Shown in pieces: positions 34,861 to 46,194 of a stretch of 64,000 nt of DNA. The stretch comes from Phytophthora hibernalis (Eukaryota > Oomycota > Peronosporomycetes > Peronosporales > Peronosporaceae). Each line of letters begins with the position of its first letter. Within the stretch, counting starts at the first letter, position 1. The translations under genes were made by a program, and so were the position numbers. The notes under the pieces are model-generated. The model was not told where the DNA came from, ran no database searches, and worked only from the letters and a program-made list of their open reading frames with translations. The stretch covers positions 1-64,000 of the forward strand of contig JAAKBF010000109.1 in NCBI GenBank assembly GCA_012656075.1. Reading direction: 5' to 3'.

Positions 34861-35734
34861 AGGTTATCACGGTTGGAAAGTATGTTTGAGCAGCCAATAA
34901 GATCAAACCTTCGTGTAGTCTTTTAAACTTTTCGGCAAAAAGACGAAGGTTTGAGCAGGGGTGAAGGTTTGACCTGATTGGCTGCTGTGTTTGTTTGCGA
35001 TCCTCCCTCGTCCGTGTCGGACAAATACCAGCCAATAAAGCGTTCTGGAGACCGACGGGGATCAGCGAGACCCTCACTGTTGAAAGTTGAAGGTTTGATT
35101 TGATTGGTTGGTGATACATACTGTAAAACCTGTGTTAATGCCTCATGGGGTACTGCGCCCCACAGTTAGGATGGGGTACTATTTTAGGTGGGGTACAATT
35201 AAAGGCATGTGGTACTACTGGTTGCAAGTCAAGTGTGAGTCGTGTTGAGTTAGGAAGAGCCCTAACTTGCGTATGCTTGGCTAGAGATCAGCCTCTCCGA
35301 CGGTGTCGATGAACTCCTCTCCATCCTCAGAGTCGCTGCTGTCTTCAGCTTCCAGAGAAACATCGTCATTGGAAGATGAAGCCGCGCGGTGGTCGGCAAG
35401 TGATGCCACAAAAGCTTCTCCGTAGATGGTTGTGCGTCGCCAGGGAGAGTTGATCATCCGCTCCGAGAAAGCAACGACGGAAGATGGTGACGATGGTCTC
35501 GCTAGACACAGACTTCATGCACGGATCAGCCAGCGACGAACAATGACGTTAATTCTTCATTTGGTGACGTCTTTGGTGATCTGATAATTCTGATAATTTG
35601 AATCAGAGGTGGGGTACTAAAGTAGGGTGGGGTACTGTTACAAGTCCCCTTCAAAATTTTTGGGGTGGGGCATTATTAGAGGGAGGGGGAACAATCACAG
35701 GTTTTACAGTACTTACTTTCTAACCGTGATAACC
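34861..35734. mobile_element. Outer TIR element (MITE-like) with nested insertion
   Basis: Terminal inverted repeats of 21 bp, 20 identical, starting GGTTATCACGGTT (34862-34882 and 35714-35734). A possible 3-bp duplication ACT flanks it. Inside, a second inverted pair of about 22 nt (CAGCCAATAAGATCAAACC near 34893 against its near complement near 34965) adds fold-back potential. No coding capacity of its own. Confidence 0.6.
35121..35709. mobile_element. Inner TIR element with TA target duplication (Tc1/mariner or pogo-like, non-autonomous)
   Basis: Perfect 14-bp inverted ends CTGTAAAACCTGTG, flanked on both sides by TA. GGGGTACT words repeat just inside each end. The interior (about 35300-35540, minus strand) encodes a short remnant containing SVSSETIVTIFRRCF, reminiscent of the C-terminal end of pogo/DDE_1 transposases. 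It sits inside the outer element close to its right end, so it inserted later. Confidence 0.65.
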
Positions 35735-36459
35735 ACTTGTAGTGTATATATAGAACCGCTCCCAGTAGGTGAAAGTGATATTATCACTTTCTCCGGCTGG
35801 CCAGCAACTTTCCGTCAGCATCGACCGTCTAGGATATAATATATTATACTAGGATCTGTTAGAGCACAAAATCTACTTCAAGTTGGCGGATCGAACACAG
35901 ACTGTGTTTTTGTGTTACACAGATAATACAGTACCGGTACAGCGCTTCCTCTTCGTTATGCGTGGTCAGTTCAACAATTCGACAAGGCCGTGCGCTAGCG
36001 CCCGGATGAGATCTGAAATTCACATGTCAAGTGAAATGGTAAGTGCATTGCTTTAATTAAACGCGTACCGGTATCTTCATTTCTCAAGGCTTTTCAGCGT
36101 TTTCTTGGTGTTTGCGGAGGCTAAAGTCTCGCAGAAAAAGTGCTTACAGCCTTGTCAAATCTGATGCCTTCACTCGCGCTAGTAAGCTCCTGAGTGTGTA
36201 GCTTCCTAGCTACTTCGACGTAAATATTGTAAATATTAGAGAAGAGTGAAGTTGTGGTGGTCTAGCGCAGGTTAGACGAATGGTGAAGTATACTTTGGTT
36301 TCATATTGAAAGGTTGACAGAGGAAGTATAATATTAGTTGAGTAGCTTCCTACTTCGCTTAGAAGGCGCCTACCGGTACTTGTGGCGGTCCACCTAACTA
36401 GCTCGGAGTTCCGAGCTTGCCACCGTTGGTGGTGGATGTTCTCCACAGAGTCCCAGCGT
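35735..36459. other. Intergenic stretch with TACCGGTA sites
   Basis: No gene recognised. Contains TACCGGTA at 35932, 36066 and 36371. Confidence 0.4.
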
Positions 36460-37350
36460 TGTTTTGCGTGAGGTGCGTGCACTTCGCGGCAGTGTACGCC
36501 CTGTGTTGCGGGATGAGGCTTGCCTTAAGATCGCGAACCGTATCGTGAAGTTCATGTATGAGTTGGGCAACGGTGGCCGGGTCAATGAATTGTTCCTGGA
36601 ACAATGGAACAATTTATTGCCCCGGCCACCGTTGCCCAACTCATACATGCTTCCAGCGAGCTTTGGTTAGCTCGCTGGAATCACTGACGGCAAGCTGCGA
36701 GAAGTTGCGCAAGGAGATTATTGGCTGGGTTCTCCGTGCACCCGTGGACGACAAATTGAAGTTGCACTGTGAAATCATTGTAGCGCTTATCCGCTACAAG
36801 GTGGTGGATGCCAGTGAGTTTGACGTATATCTGGCACGCAACATGGAGCGCAATAGCGTCGCGATTGAGTTTGCCGTTCACGTTGCCTGATCATGGAGCA
36901 CGTGGGCATGGCAACTCAGTTGCCAAACACTCTGGAAGCGCTTGCACGGATTGTGGAACGCCATGGAGGATCGACTGCCAACAAGAATGTGCAGATCCTT
37001 GCCACACTGCTTGAGCAAGCGCGTGTGCAGAAGTTGCAGAGCCGCCCGGCCCCGGAGCTTTCCGCCACACGGTGAGCAATGCTCTAGAGCACTTGATCGC
37101 CATTTACAAGGAGCCAACTGGCAACTCGAAAATGCATGCCCAGTACCTCCAGATGCGGAAGCAGTATGGTCTGCTTGCTGATGACGAGTGCGTCTCCCTG
37201 TTTTTCACGTTCGACACAGAACTGTGCGTGGATGCGTGCCTAAAGAGCTCTTTTGCCGCGAGTGATCCTGCTGCACTCAAGGCGGGTGCCAAGGTGCCAC
37301 TGAACTACGCGGTGCTGGATACGTGTGATTCCTCGAAGACGATCTAGCCG
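36460..37350 (+). pseudogene. Fragment of the CCR4-NOT scaffold subunit NOT1
   Basis: Plus-strand pieces match the central part of NOT1: EACLKIANRIVKFMYELGNG, SCEKLRKEIIGWVLRAP, LIRYKVVDASEFDVYLARNM, TLEALARIVERHGGSTANKN, VQILATLLEQARVQKLQ, LEHLIAIYKEPTGNSKMHAQ. NOT1 is a protein of more than 2000 residues that scaffolds mRNA deadenylation; only about 280 residues are represented. The copy is split by a snap-back inverted repeat at 36553-36649 and by frame changes, and has no start or downstream exons. It is therefore a duplicated gene fragment, not a functional locus. Confidence 0.7.
36553..36649. repeat. Snap-back inverted repeat inside the NOT1 fragment
   Basis: 44-nt arms (36553-36596 and 36606-36649), two mismatches, 9-nt loop. 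The left arm is NOT1 coding sequence (FMYELGNGGRVNELF); the right arm is its inverted copy. Two bases later a second hairpin with 12-nt perfect arms follows (36651-36662, 36669-36680). Confidence 0.8.
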
Positions 37351-38073
37351 ACTTGGCGGTCGGCGTAGCGATGAGGGAAAAAGTTTCTTTTCATTTTGCC
37401 ACCGGCTTCTTTCTATTACCGTGGCTTTTTTCCATGAGGGCAGCTATTTTGTATTTTGAATGGCTCTAGATTTCGTAACTGTACGAAATAGTGTAACATT
37501 CTAATCAAATTACTTAATGACATCTATTACATATACTACTTGTAAGGGGCCATTGTTAAGTTGTGATTGCAAACAAGCATTGGCAAGCGCTAGACGATGA
37601 GTATAACCATTACCGGTAATTGTCTACGCGAAGCCCTCACATAGTACCACTTGAATACTTCAAACCAGAAAATCATAAATTTCAGAGCTTCTTCGTGCGC
37701 AGCTCGACTTTGTTCTAACCGACCAAAGACGAAATCAAATTTCGTACCTAAAAGAAAATCTTATCATGTTGTCAAATACAGCATGTTAAAAACGAGTTAC
37801 ACTCAGTATTTGTATGGACTCAAATAAGCACGAGCCTTTTTCTGAAAAATGCGACAGCCGCTTTTACAGGAAGTCTGCACATGCTGTCAGATACAACATC
37901 GGATGCTGTATCCTACAACGTGTTTGCCAGAAAAAGTCATTACCTTCAAAGATACGATTTTACTAATGTCCTTTCTATCGAGAGAAAAGGCTGTGGCCAC
38001 TCTTGTGAAAAATATATTCATTGAAACGCAAGGTGTTCGTAAATTTTTGAAGCAAGTTTTCCCGCGCCAGTGC
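37351..38073. other. 3' flank of the PiggyBac gene, carries its motif
   Basis: No gene. Contains variants of the ACATGTTGTA/ATGCTGTAT motif around 37765-37795 and 37874-37920, and a TACCGGTA at 37611. Confidence 0.4.
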
Positions 38074-41000
38074 TTACTCATGTCCACTATCGCCCCTCGC
38101 AGCCGTCTCCTCCGCGTGCTCGCTGCTGGCATTACCTGTGGCAACCGCCACGCGCTCGCTGCCGGTGCTACCTGTCGGTTCCTCCACGCGCTCACTGCCG
38201 GTGCTACCTGTCAGTTCCTCCGCGCGCTCGCTGCTAGCGGTGGCTGAAGGGGTTCGAGATCTTCGCTCTCCGGTGTAGCTTGCTCACCGTCTCGTCGGCG
38301 ACATCTTCCTCATCACCGCTGTTGACCGCCGGCGAGATGTTACCGCCTTCATCCGCATATCTGGCTTCGTCATCAGCTAGCTCATACCCTCTCCACTTTG
38401 CACGCGACGGTATTGCTTCCGTTTACCGCCCGTTCCGCCTCGCGGTTTTGAATATCTCGGCCACATCTTGTCTTTAGGGCAGAAAAACTTGGTCGCTCGG
38501 CGCTCACCCAGAGTCCGTTTGCGGTTTGAGCAAACTTTACATTGCCTTTACCGGCGCTTGCGCTGGCCGTTCACGATCTGAAAGTCCTGGTTCCGCGAGG
38601 TATATGCTCATTTGGCAGTGTTCTGGGAACTATTCCTGCAGCATCGACTTGGTGTTGACGCTAAACCGACATAAGTACACATGTTGTATATCAGCATGTT
38701 GTAGATGAAAACCACAAAACATGTTGAATGCATCGTACCTCTTCAAAGTCATCTTCAGTGACATCAAGTATCTGCGCTTGAAGCTGCATGATAAACTGGG
38801 CGTGGGTGTCTTGTTTAGCGCCACGCGCTTTCTGGACATCTCGATACACCACGTATGCGTTCACAATGGCGATGTCGACCAGGCCTAGAAACACAGCCTT
38901 TTAATACTTCTTGCACTTCGTCTGCTGTTGAAGGGAGTATCGCTGCAGCATCAACTGGTCATGTACGTCGACCCCGCCCATCCAACGGTGATAATCGCGC
39001 ATCACGGATGGACAGGGCACTTCGGCACGAGCTCCACCAGTTCTCCATCGGACTACAACACCGCAGTACAAACAAACCGTCAGAACTTCTAGATCTAGGT
39101 ACTTGATACCTACAACATGTTTCCATCGTACGACTTCCTCCAGTGCCTAGTAACTGTACGGGACGCTGGTCCCACCACACCAAACTTGTCAGGAGGGGAC
39201 AGTTCTTCGCGACTGCCATTTTCGTTGTACCATGCGGAATACTCTGTGGCCGATTGCGATTTTTTTCCACGATCGCATCACAGAACCCCTTCCTGTCGTC
39301 CTGAATAGTGCCGACATAGTAGACGTGCCGCTGTAGAAGCTGATACGCGAGCTGCACAGAAGTGTAGAGTCTGTCTGTGACCATCAAATGATAGACACCT
39401 TCAACGGGGGTGATAGAACAGCCTCAAGGTTTCTCATGACCGCAGCGGGTCCAGTGTTGTAGTCGACAGTCCGGACAGACTCGGGTACGTTTCCGATCTC
39501 ATGCGTGTGCTGGGCTTTCCCGCAGTAGACTTCGATCCTAATACACGTAGAACAGTACATGTCAGTTTCATGTTGTAAGATACTGCATCTCAGATACAAC
39601 ATGTTAACTCCCACGAAGCTCGGTCGTGAACGTACCGCAAGCAGTAGGATGTTTTCGCAAATCATGAATAACTTTGTACCCCACTTGTGGGGCTTGTTGG
39701 CGACGTATTGACGCGTTGGATTGTGCCGATTGTGGAGCGGTATCATGGCCTCGTCGAACGCAATCACAGGAGGCGGGGTGTAGCCAGCCTTGAAACTGCG
39801 CTGCAACTCGTTCACTACAGATCGCACCTTCCAAGCACGGTCAGTTCCAAGCGTTCGTCAGCATTGTTCGTGAAATGGAGGTTGAACAGGATGTACACAA
39901 AGCGATTCCGTTTCATGAACTTGCCAAACGTTCCCGCAGCAACTGCACCAACCGAAGTAGTCGACCAATGATCGTAGAAATGACGGCGCTGGGGATTGAT
40001 CATACGTGCAATGAGGAGGCCCATAGCTCATGCGCTTTGACGTCGCTGTGTTTTGCTTCCTGCTCCATGAACTGCTCTCTCGTCTTTATTCCAGGCACTC
40101 GCTGCTTGGTGTACATCCGTTCGACCCTTTCAACCAGATGCTGTTCATGATACAGCGTAGACTGCTTGGCAACTTCCTTCCACAGTGAACGGGGCATGAA
40201 AAAAGAAACAGATCAAGCGGCGAGTCGGCCAATCGCTTCAGTTCATCACACGGGCCGTAGTCGCCGTCGTATAGGCCGGGGTAACGCTGGTTAGGCGGAG
40301 AGTCCGCCGGATCTGGAAGAAAAGCAGCGCATATTAGCCTTCTATCAATGCACGAGCACAGCAATGGAATACACACCAGTATACCACCCGCTTGACCGCA
40401 TGCGTGCCAGTTTTGCTCCGTCCTTTGCAAACTCTAGCATATTCTCTTGATGCAACTCCGGCCACGTATCCGCAGTTCCATCAGCAGATGGTGCCACACC
40501 CTCGTCCGGCGATGAAGTGATGTGTCCACCGACAACATTTTCGTCTGGTTCATCATTCATTGAAATCTCAGCAGGCACCTCATGATCGTCATCCGCAGGG
40601 ACTTCCTCGAAGATCATTTCTTCTTCATCTTCGTCGCAGTCCGAATTCAGCGCATCTTCATCTGACTCTACACCACTGAGAATGCCCCGGAAGCTCGCGG
40701 TGTACCTACTGTGGTATCGCTGAAAACCGAAGCAAGGCAAGCACTAAACATGTTGTATAACACATCATTAGAACATGTTGTATGGAAACATGGTGTACAA
40801 TCCATCGGCGTACCTTTCCTCCACGACACTCGCCGCTGGTTCAGCAGAAGAGCTGCAATATTGAACGATATGAGAACTCCAGCAATAAGGCCGAATGCTA
40901 CAGCCGCGCACCTTTCGAAGGTGAAATCGTTGGCATCGACTTAACTGTCGGGACCGGAACTAAAAACACATCAACACAGATTTATATCCCGAAACATGTT

Positions 41001-41872
41001 GTATAAGAACATGCTGCATAGATAAGATGAAGTACTCACCTTTCAGCACTGGGACTCGCACCAGCAACATGATGGCTGGTGCATCGTCGTTTCGGACTTG
41101 ACGCCGATACTTCCGTCCCACCTGGTCTCTTGTTGGTGTTCGCCTTCCCCTTTTCTTGCGTGCCTCGATCAAACGCTGTCGCGCAGCAATCTTGGACATC
41201 TTCCCTCTCGCTGATCATCTCGGGCTTGGTCTTGACGCCGTTTTGCAGCTGCAGCGCGGGATGCAGCCTCGCTGGCTTCGCGTGCCTCTTTCACAAGCGG
41301 TCGGGAGGTCTTTTTGCGTGGCTTTTTGTTAGCTACCCGAGCGTTTCCAGGTGTCCTTGCCACAGTTGTGGATGTGCGAACCAGTTTAGTCTTGTCAGCC
41401 GGCTTTGCTTTCCCCGACGCCTTTACAACTTTTGTCGACAGCACTGTCTGAGGTACAGATAGCTCATCTTCACCTTCCCACGCTTCGTCATCCTCGTCAT
41501 CGTCATCGCTCCCTTCACTCACGTCTCCCGGGCTCCATGACTCATTCACCGTCTTCTTCCTCTGAACGAGTCGTTTCTTCCCAGAACCTGCCAACGTCTT
41601 TGTCGCAACGTCGCGACGCTGTTGGGACAGGGTCTGCTTGAGCCGCTGCAAATACGCCGCGTCCTTTCCCATCGGGGAGCTCTCATGATCGCGACCCGAG
41701 AAGGCCTTGGTGGAGCCGGCCGTACTGATGAAAAGTCGACATCACTGGCGCGGTCGCCCGCAAGGTAGGCGCGATGTTCTGCTATCAAACGGACCCTGTC
41801 TTCCTGACACACGCCCTGCAGCCGTGCCCTGAACTCGTTGGTCTCCTGCCGCGTTTCGCGCCGGGCTACCAT
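38074..41872 (-). mobile_element. PiggyBac-family transposase gene with introns
   Basis: Read from 41872 down. A charged N-terminal region (41.9-41.1 kb) is followed by an acidic stretch (SDCDEDEEEMIFEE). The DDE_Tnp_1_7 domain comes next (GTFGKFMKRNRFVYILFNLHF; AFDEAMIPLHNRHNPTRQYV; KPHKWGTKLFM; VTDRLYTSVQLAYQLLQRHV; ALVWW-like; DYHRWMGGVDVHDQLML). The C-terminal finger is KCKVC-like (QCKVCSNRKRTLG, FFCPKDKMW). Introns with GT/AG ends interrupt it near 41.0, 40.77, 40.34, 39.59, 39.08 and 38.71 kb. It has a premature TAA in the finger and another in KKY-stop-KAVF. TTAA duplications and inverted ends were not pinned down. A 12-residue repeat ends the protein. Confidence 0.82.
38113..38243 (-). 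repeat. 36-bp coding tandem repeat at the PiggyBac C-terminus
   Basis: Three and a half copies of a 36-bp unit (boundaries about 38113, 38149, 38185, 38221). On the minus strand they encode an imperfect STGSERVEEPTG repeat of 12 residues, probably a disordered tail. Confidence 0.65.
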
Positions 41873-42120
41873 GCTTCCCAGTGATCTCGACCCGGCAGAT
41901 TCTTGACTGAAGAACAGGAGGGGGAGAACTTGTCTCGGCCACTCGAATTCTGGAATAAAACCAGGTCAGTATCATGTCCGATCGCCAGAAGCCCTACACC
42001 TGTGCATTGTCTTGTCTATTGAGGATTAGAATATACTTGAGTTTACTAAACTTTGACAATTTTAGAGCCAATCCCTAATAGAACATGTTGTACCTACAAC
42101 ATGTAATCATGCTGTTTTAT
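38667..42120. repeat. Dispersed ACATGTTGTA motif in PiggyBac introns and flanks
   Basis: Copies, often as inverted pairs, at about 38679-38705, 38718, 39110, 39574, 39598, 40749, 40771, 40994 and 42086-42105, and degenerate copies 3' of the gene (37.77-37.92 kb). Four of the six introns I could outline carry it. I did not see the exact motif elsewhere in the window. Confidence 0.6.
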
Positions 42121-42129
42121 ACAACCTTG

Positions 42130-43463
42130 GTCTTTGGGGAGTTAGCCCCCAAAGACTAAGCGAGAAAGAAGATAAAACAGAAAATACTCGAGAAAAGGAG
42201 GAGTTCCACCTACCTCTCCAAAAATCTAATGTTGGAATTTGACATGCAATTCACCGGTGAAATACAATATCACCCGCCGCATGGAAAATAGCCGACAAGG
42301 AATAAAAAGCATCCGAAAATGCATGAAATAAAATTTAGCCGATGAAAGCATGAAAAAACGCCCCCAGCGATGAGCTACTGCTAGTGGAGGGCCGGCTCCT
42401 ATTGTTATAATTGAGCGCAATTTTCAAAGATGTTGCGTGAACGTTGAACTAACACGCCACAGGCAACACGCGGCTTTTTGACTAGTTCTCACTATATATT
42501 AGTGATTGGAGTGAGTTTGGCTCATGTCAATGTCGGGATCTCTAAGGTTAGCAAGTTGAAGTTGCATTACGAGAGGAATCAGACCAAAAGCAGAAATTGA
42601 CATGTAATTTTGTCAGTTCTTGAGGGTTTATTAGATTTGGAGATGAGCTGTTGAGCTGTTACTGTTGTTGATTTTTCTGAGTTTTGGCAAGTATGCTTTT
42701 TGAGCGGAAAATCGGATCACTGATAAACTCTGAAATAAATTTCAGAAAATTTCAGAGTGAATAGGTATGGAACGGAGTAATGCAATAGTTGGGCTGACGG
42801 GGTGTAATAATCCCTTGTTAACCTTTACTGGAAACTTCTTTTGAGTCACCTGCGGCTATTCTCTGAGTCAAGCGGATTAATTATAAGCAGTAGGATTAAT
42901 TGTAAGGCGTCCAACTACTTTCTAAGCAGGATTTAGTTTCAGCGATAAATGCGTTTGTGTGGCTTTCACAAATAATATTTTCAACTAAATTGTGTTACAG
43001 GCGACTCGCCACAGTTTGCGAGTGTTCACTCTCTACACTGGATTTAGCCTTAGCTACAGATGAGGTGTGCACGCTGGGTTTAGTTTCAGACCTTTTAAAT
43101 ATATCTCAAATTTTGTGCTTACATACTCTATCCGGAACGATATCACATAGAAAACGTAAAATTCAGAAAATATAAAAGTTATTCCATTGAGGACAGTATT
43201 AATGTAGAGTTGTGTGTATACGCCTGTCCATTAAAACAGAAAATTCATGCTGTTGTAGGGTGTACGCGAAGGGATGTCAGGATGCATTGCACTTCTCAGC
43301 TCACTTCTCATTTTTCAAGCAACCCGCCCCCAGCCTCGACCTAACCTTCCGAGACCGCTCCGACCTTCCCTCTATCCTCAACTCTATATAATAGCGCCGC
43401 ACAACCACACCACTACTCGTCCGGTACACGGTTACCTAACCTGGATCACGGCGGAGAGTTCAC
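42130..43463. other. Intergenic, AT-rich; small hairpin and promoter-like motifs
   Basis: A 10-bp hairpin (GTCTTTGGGG, 42130-42139 with 42147-42156) lies just outside the PiggyBac locus. The rest is AT-rich without genes. Near the right end are GCTCACTTCTCATTTT (43299-43314), close to the Phytophthora Inr consensus, and TATATAAT (43385-43392), both ahead of the MULE copy 2 start. Confidence 0.4.
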
Positions 43464-45200
43464 CATGGCGTCAGACCATGATGGTTCACGACAACCTCCA
43501 TCTTCAATATCGATCACCCCTTCATCCAGCGACAGTGAGGCCCCTTTATCCAGCATCCGTGAACCCTTTGCTGGTAGTATAACCCCACTGCATTCTGGTG
43601 CAATTTCTCGACGATAAGAGGGTCGTAGGGAGAGTGGGGAAGCCGTCGAGGTTGAACGTGGCAGCGACAACGACGGAAATTACGAGTACCAAAGCGACAG
43701 TTCAGAAGGCAGTTCTGTAACCCCGGTCTCCGAGGAACCTCCATCGATCAACTTCATGAAGACGAGAGTGAGGTGGTTCTCATTGATCACCCTATCTGGT
43801 TTGCTAACAAGGAAGAAGCAGGTGCAGTTCTCGATTGTCTCGAGACTTTTCGGTGCTTCACAACTGGAGATCTATCACCATGCTGACGTTTTCTTCTCAC
43901 CTTAATTGCATCGTAGTAGCGCAGATCAAGTAATAAAGGAATGGGGAGTACGTCTTATCGAGGGCCGGCGCACATCCCGCGTTTTCAGTACCATCGTGCC
44001 TTCAGAGAACGGTAACTCACAGACCGTTGTTGACGGCGATCGACAACCTACTTCTCGTGCCCCAGGGGTCTAAAAGTGTATTACCTCCGGTGCCAGGATT
44101 CGGCTGCAATTCTTTCACTTCTGCCAACTGCGAACCAACTCAAAACAGGTCTCACAAGCTCCGAAAGCGAGGTGACTTTGCTATAACTATGTACGCTGAT
44201 ATGATGGAGTGGGCTTCTCCTCAAATATGCACTACCAAGGAAGGGTTTTCCAGGACTTGCCGCTCAGTGTGGAAAAGGATGCGGTGCGAATTTTCGAGCA
44301 GCCTTTCACCTACCAACATGAATGGATTGTTATCGACTGCTTAACGGATACGGTAGACAGTGGAGAACTTTCTATTGACATTGTCTTCACGTCAAGGCGA
44401 CTGTTTCAGACTGCTCCGCGCGCAATGTTTGGACAGCGGTCTATGTTAGGCACTCAATTGGACTTTTCGGTGTGACTGATGGAACATACAAGGTTCACTT
44501 TGGGGGGCACTTGTGTTATTCGGAACGTTTGGTCTGCAACACACGGCGTTGCACTAATATCAGCAAAAATACCCAATGGCGTTCATGTTTGTTCGCACGG
44601 AAACTGCTTTCGCGTATTCCAAGCTTTTCACGGAATGCAAGGACCACTGCAAGGAGTTTTTTGCTGTACGCTCGAACTTCGCTTTGGGTCAATGGATCCC
44701 TCTCAAGCGATCGCAAACGCGTTTCGCCAAGTTTGGCCTGAAATCTAGCTTTTGAATTGCTGGCCACACTTGCATCGCAAGGCACGAGGAAAAAGGGACC
44801 TTTGTCTGACGCCGAGCGATATAACGACATCGAAAAGCCACAACTCAAATATCTGAGCGAGGCACGGTGTGGCGAGCTGTTTGAGGTTTCGTCCGAGGAT
44901 GTGGCTGAAAACTGGTTGACATTGGGTGAGCCCGAATACGCTCACTGGCTTGACATCGAATATTTGACAGATCCGTGGGATCTATGGTACTATACAGCCA
45001 GTGATACACCAGGTGTGGTTCTAAACCAAAACCCAATCGAGTCACAGCATCGAGTCATCAAGGCAACGGCTGTAAGTCATCTCCGCGCCGCGACTGGCCA
45101 CGTCCTAGCCGGAACACTACCCACCATTTTGGTTGATAATTCGGTTACATCGTCCCGCAGGTACGTCTTCAAGTCCATGATCCACTTCTCTTCATTTTGA
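43464..45200 (+). mobile_element. MULE-like transposase, copy 2, degenerate
   Basis: Starts MASDHDGSRQPPSS at 43464 with a Ser-rich disordered N-terminus; a stop at about 43614 interrupts it. It is followed by LIDHPIWFANKEEAGAVLD (DNA-binding-type N-domain), then the core with DFSVVTDGTYKVHFGG and a late segment NPIESQHRVIKATAVSHLRA typical of this MULE group. Frames change near 43800, 44200, 44470 and 44750. No SWIM finger was found. Different from copy 1 at 9.7-11.5 kb. Confidence 0.55.
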
Positions 45201-45229
45201 GCTTGAACGATCCGCTCAACCCCTCATGC

Positions 45230-46123
45230 GCTGTATGATCACTTCCTGTAGGGCTTCCGGTGCAGAGCGCCGCCGTCGGTTCGATCATGTAATGGCTGAC
45301 ACGCGAGCAACAGCCGTGTCGTCTTTTGGCTTCCGCAGCTCGTCCAGTCGATTGAGTGTAACCAGGTCCCGTTTCTCGTCTTCGGAGGTAACTATGACCC
45401 CTTCTTCGCGTTGAAGAGCTGCGCTGGATAACTTGTCCGCACTCTGATTCCAATCGCGCTTCATATGCAGGAAGTCATACCTCGGCCAGCTACTAAGTCG
45501 ATCGAGTGCCTTCTTCCGGAGCAGCTGCAGGCCCGGAGCGTTGCACGCGATCTCACCGCGCATCTAGCGGATGACCAGGTTAGAATCACCGCAGATTACG
45601 ACGCTCGTCGTGCGGAAAGACCAAGATGAGATGGTGACCAGTTTGCACGGTGTGGTGTTGAAACCGAGGTGAGCGGTTTTGAAGTTGAAAAGAACGGCCC
45701 TGACGAGAAGGAGTATGAAGCAGAAGAAGTACGGGCTAACAGATCGAAACACAGCAGAAGACTGCGGTATTCAGATTCGTTCACCGCCAAATCGGGGGCA
45801 TACTCTGATGCGGCCGACACGACTGTCCAGCCCGGTAATTCCCAGATAATCGCGCTGTAAGCACCGCTATTTCGCTTCACCCATGCGGATCCATCAAAAC
45901 TCGCAACTAACAACCTCTCGTCCTTTTCCACCGTAGGTGGTGGCATAACAATCGTCTGTCGAGGCTCCTTCATTGGTGCGATTGCGATTAACGTGTCGTC
46001 GACTTCCGCCCGAGGAGTGATGCTCGCTCGACGACGCTGTGACGGCGATATGTGGCCTTCTCTGCGTCGGCGGATGGGTGGTAGGATGCGTCGGGTACTG
46101 GTGAGCAAGCGATGCTTGTGCAT
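45230..46123 (-). mobile_element. Gypsy-type retrotransposon fragment with extra RNase H domain
   Basis: Two frames give a type-I RNase H-like domain: LLVASFDGSAWVKRNSGAYS (first Asp), NESEYRSLLLCFDLLART (Glu), VVICGDSNLVIRQMRG (Asp) and WNQSADKLSSAALQ (final N-x-x-A-D). Oomycete Ty3/Gypsy elements have been described that carry an additional archaeal-like RNase H; this piece fits that class. RT and integrase are not present here. It ends head to head against the Copia fragment at 46195. Confidence 0.6.
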
Positions 46124-46194
46124 GGCGCCCGTGAAGCGCTCCGGGCTGGCTGAGATTATGAGGCGGTAGACGGGAGGAGGGAGAGGACTATGGC

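Noticed and set aside
42130..42156. 10-bp hairpin as a PiggyBac terminal inverted repeat
   Set aside because: No matching sequence at the other side of the gene and no TTAA at the border.
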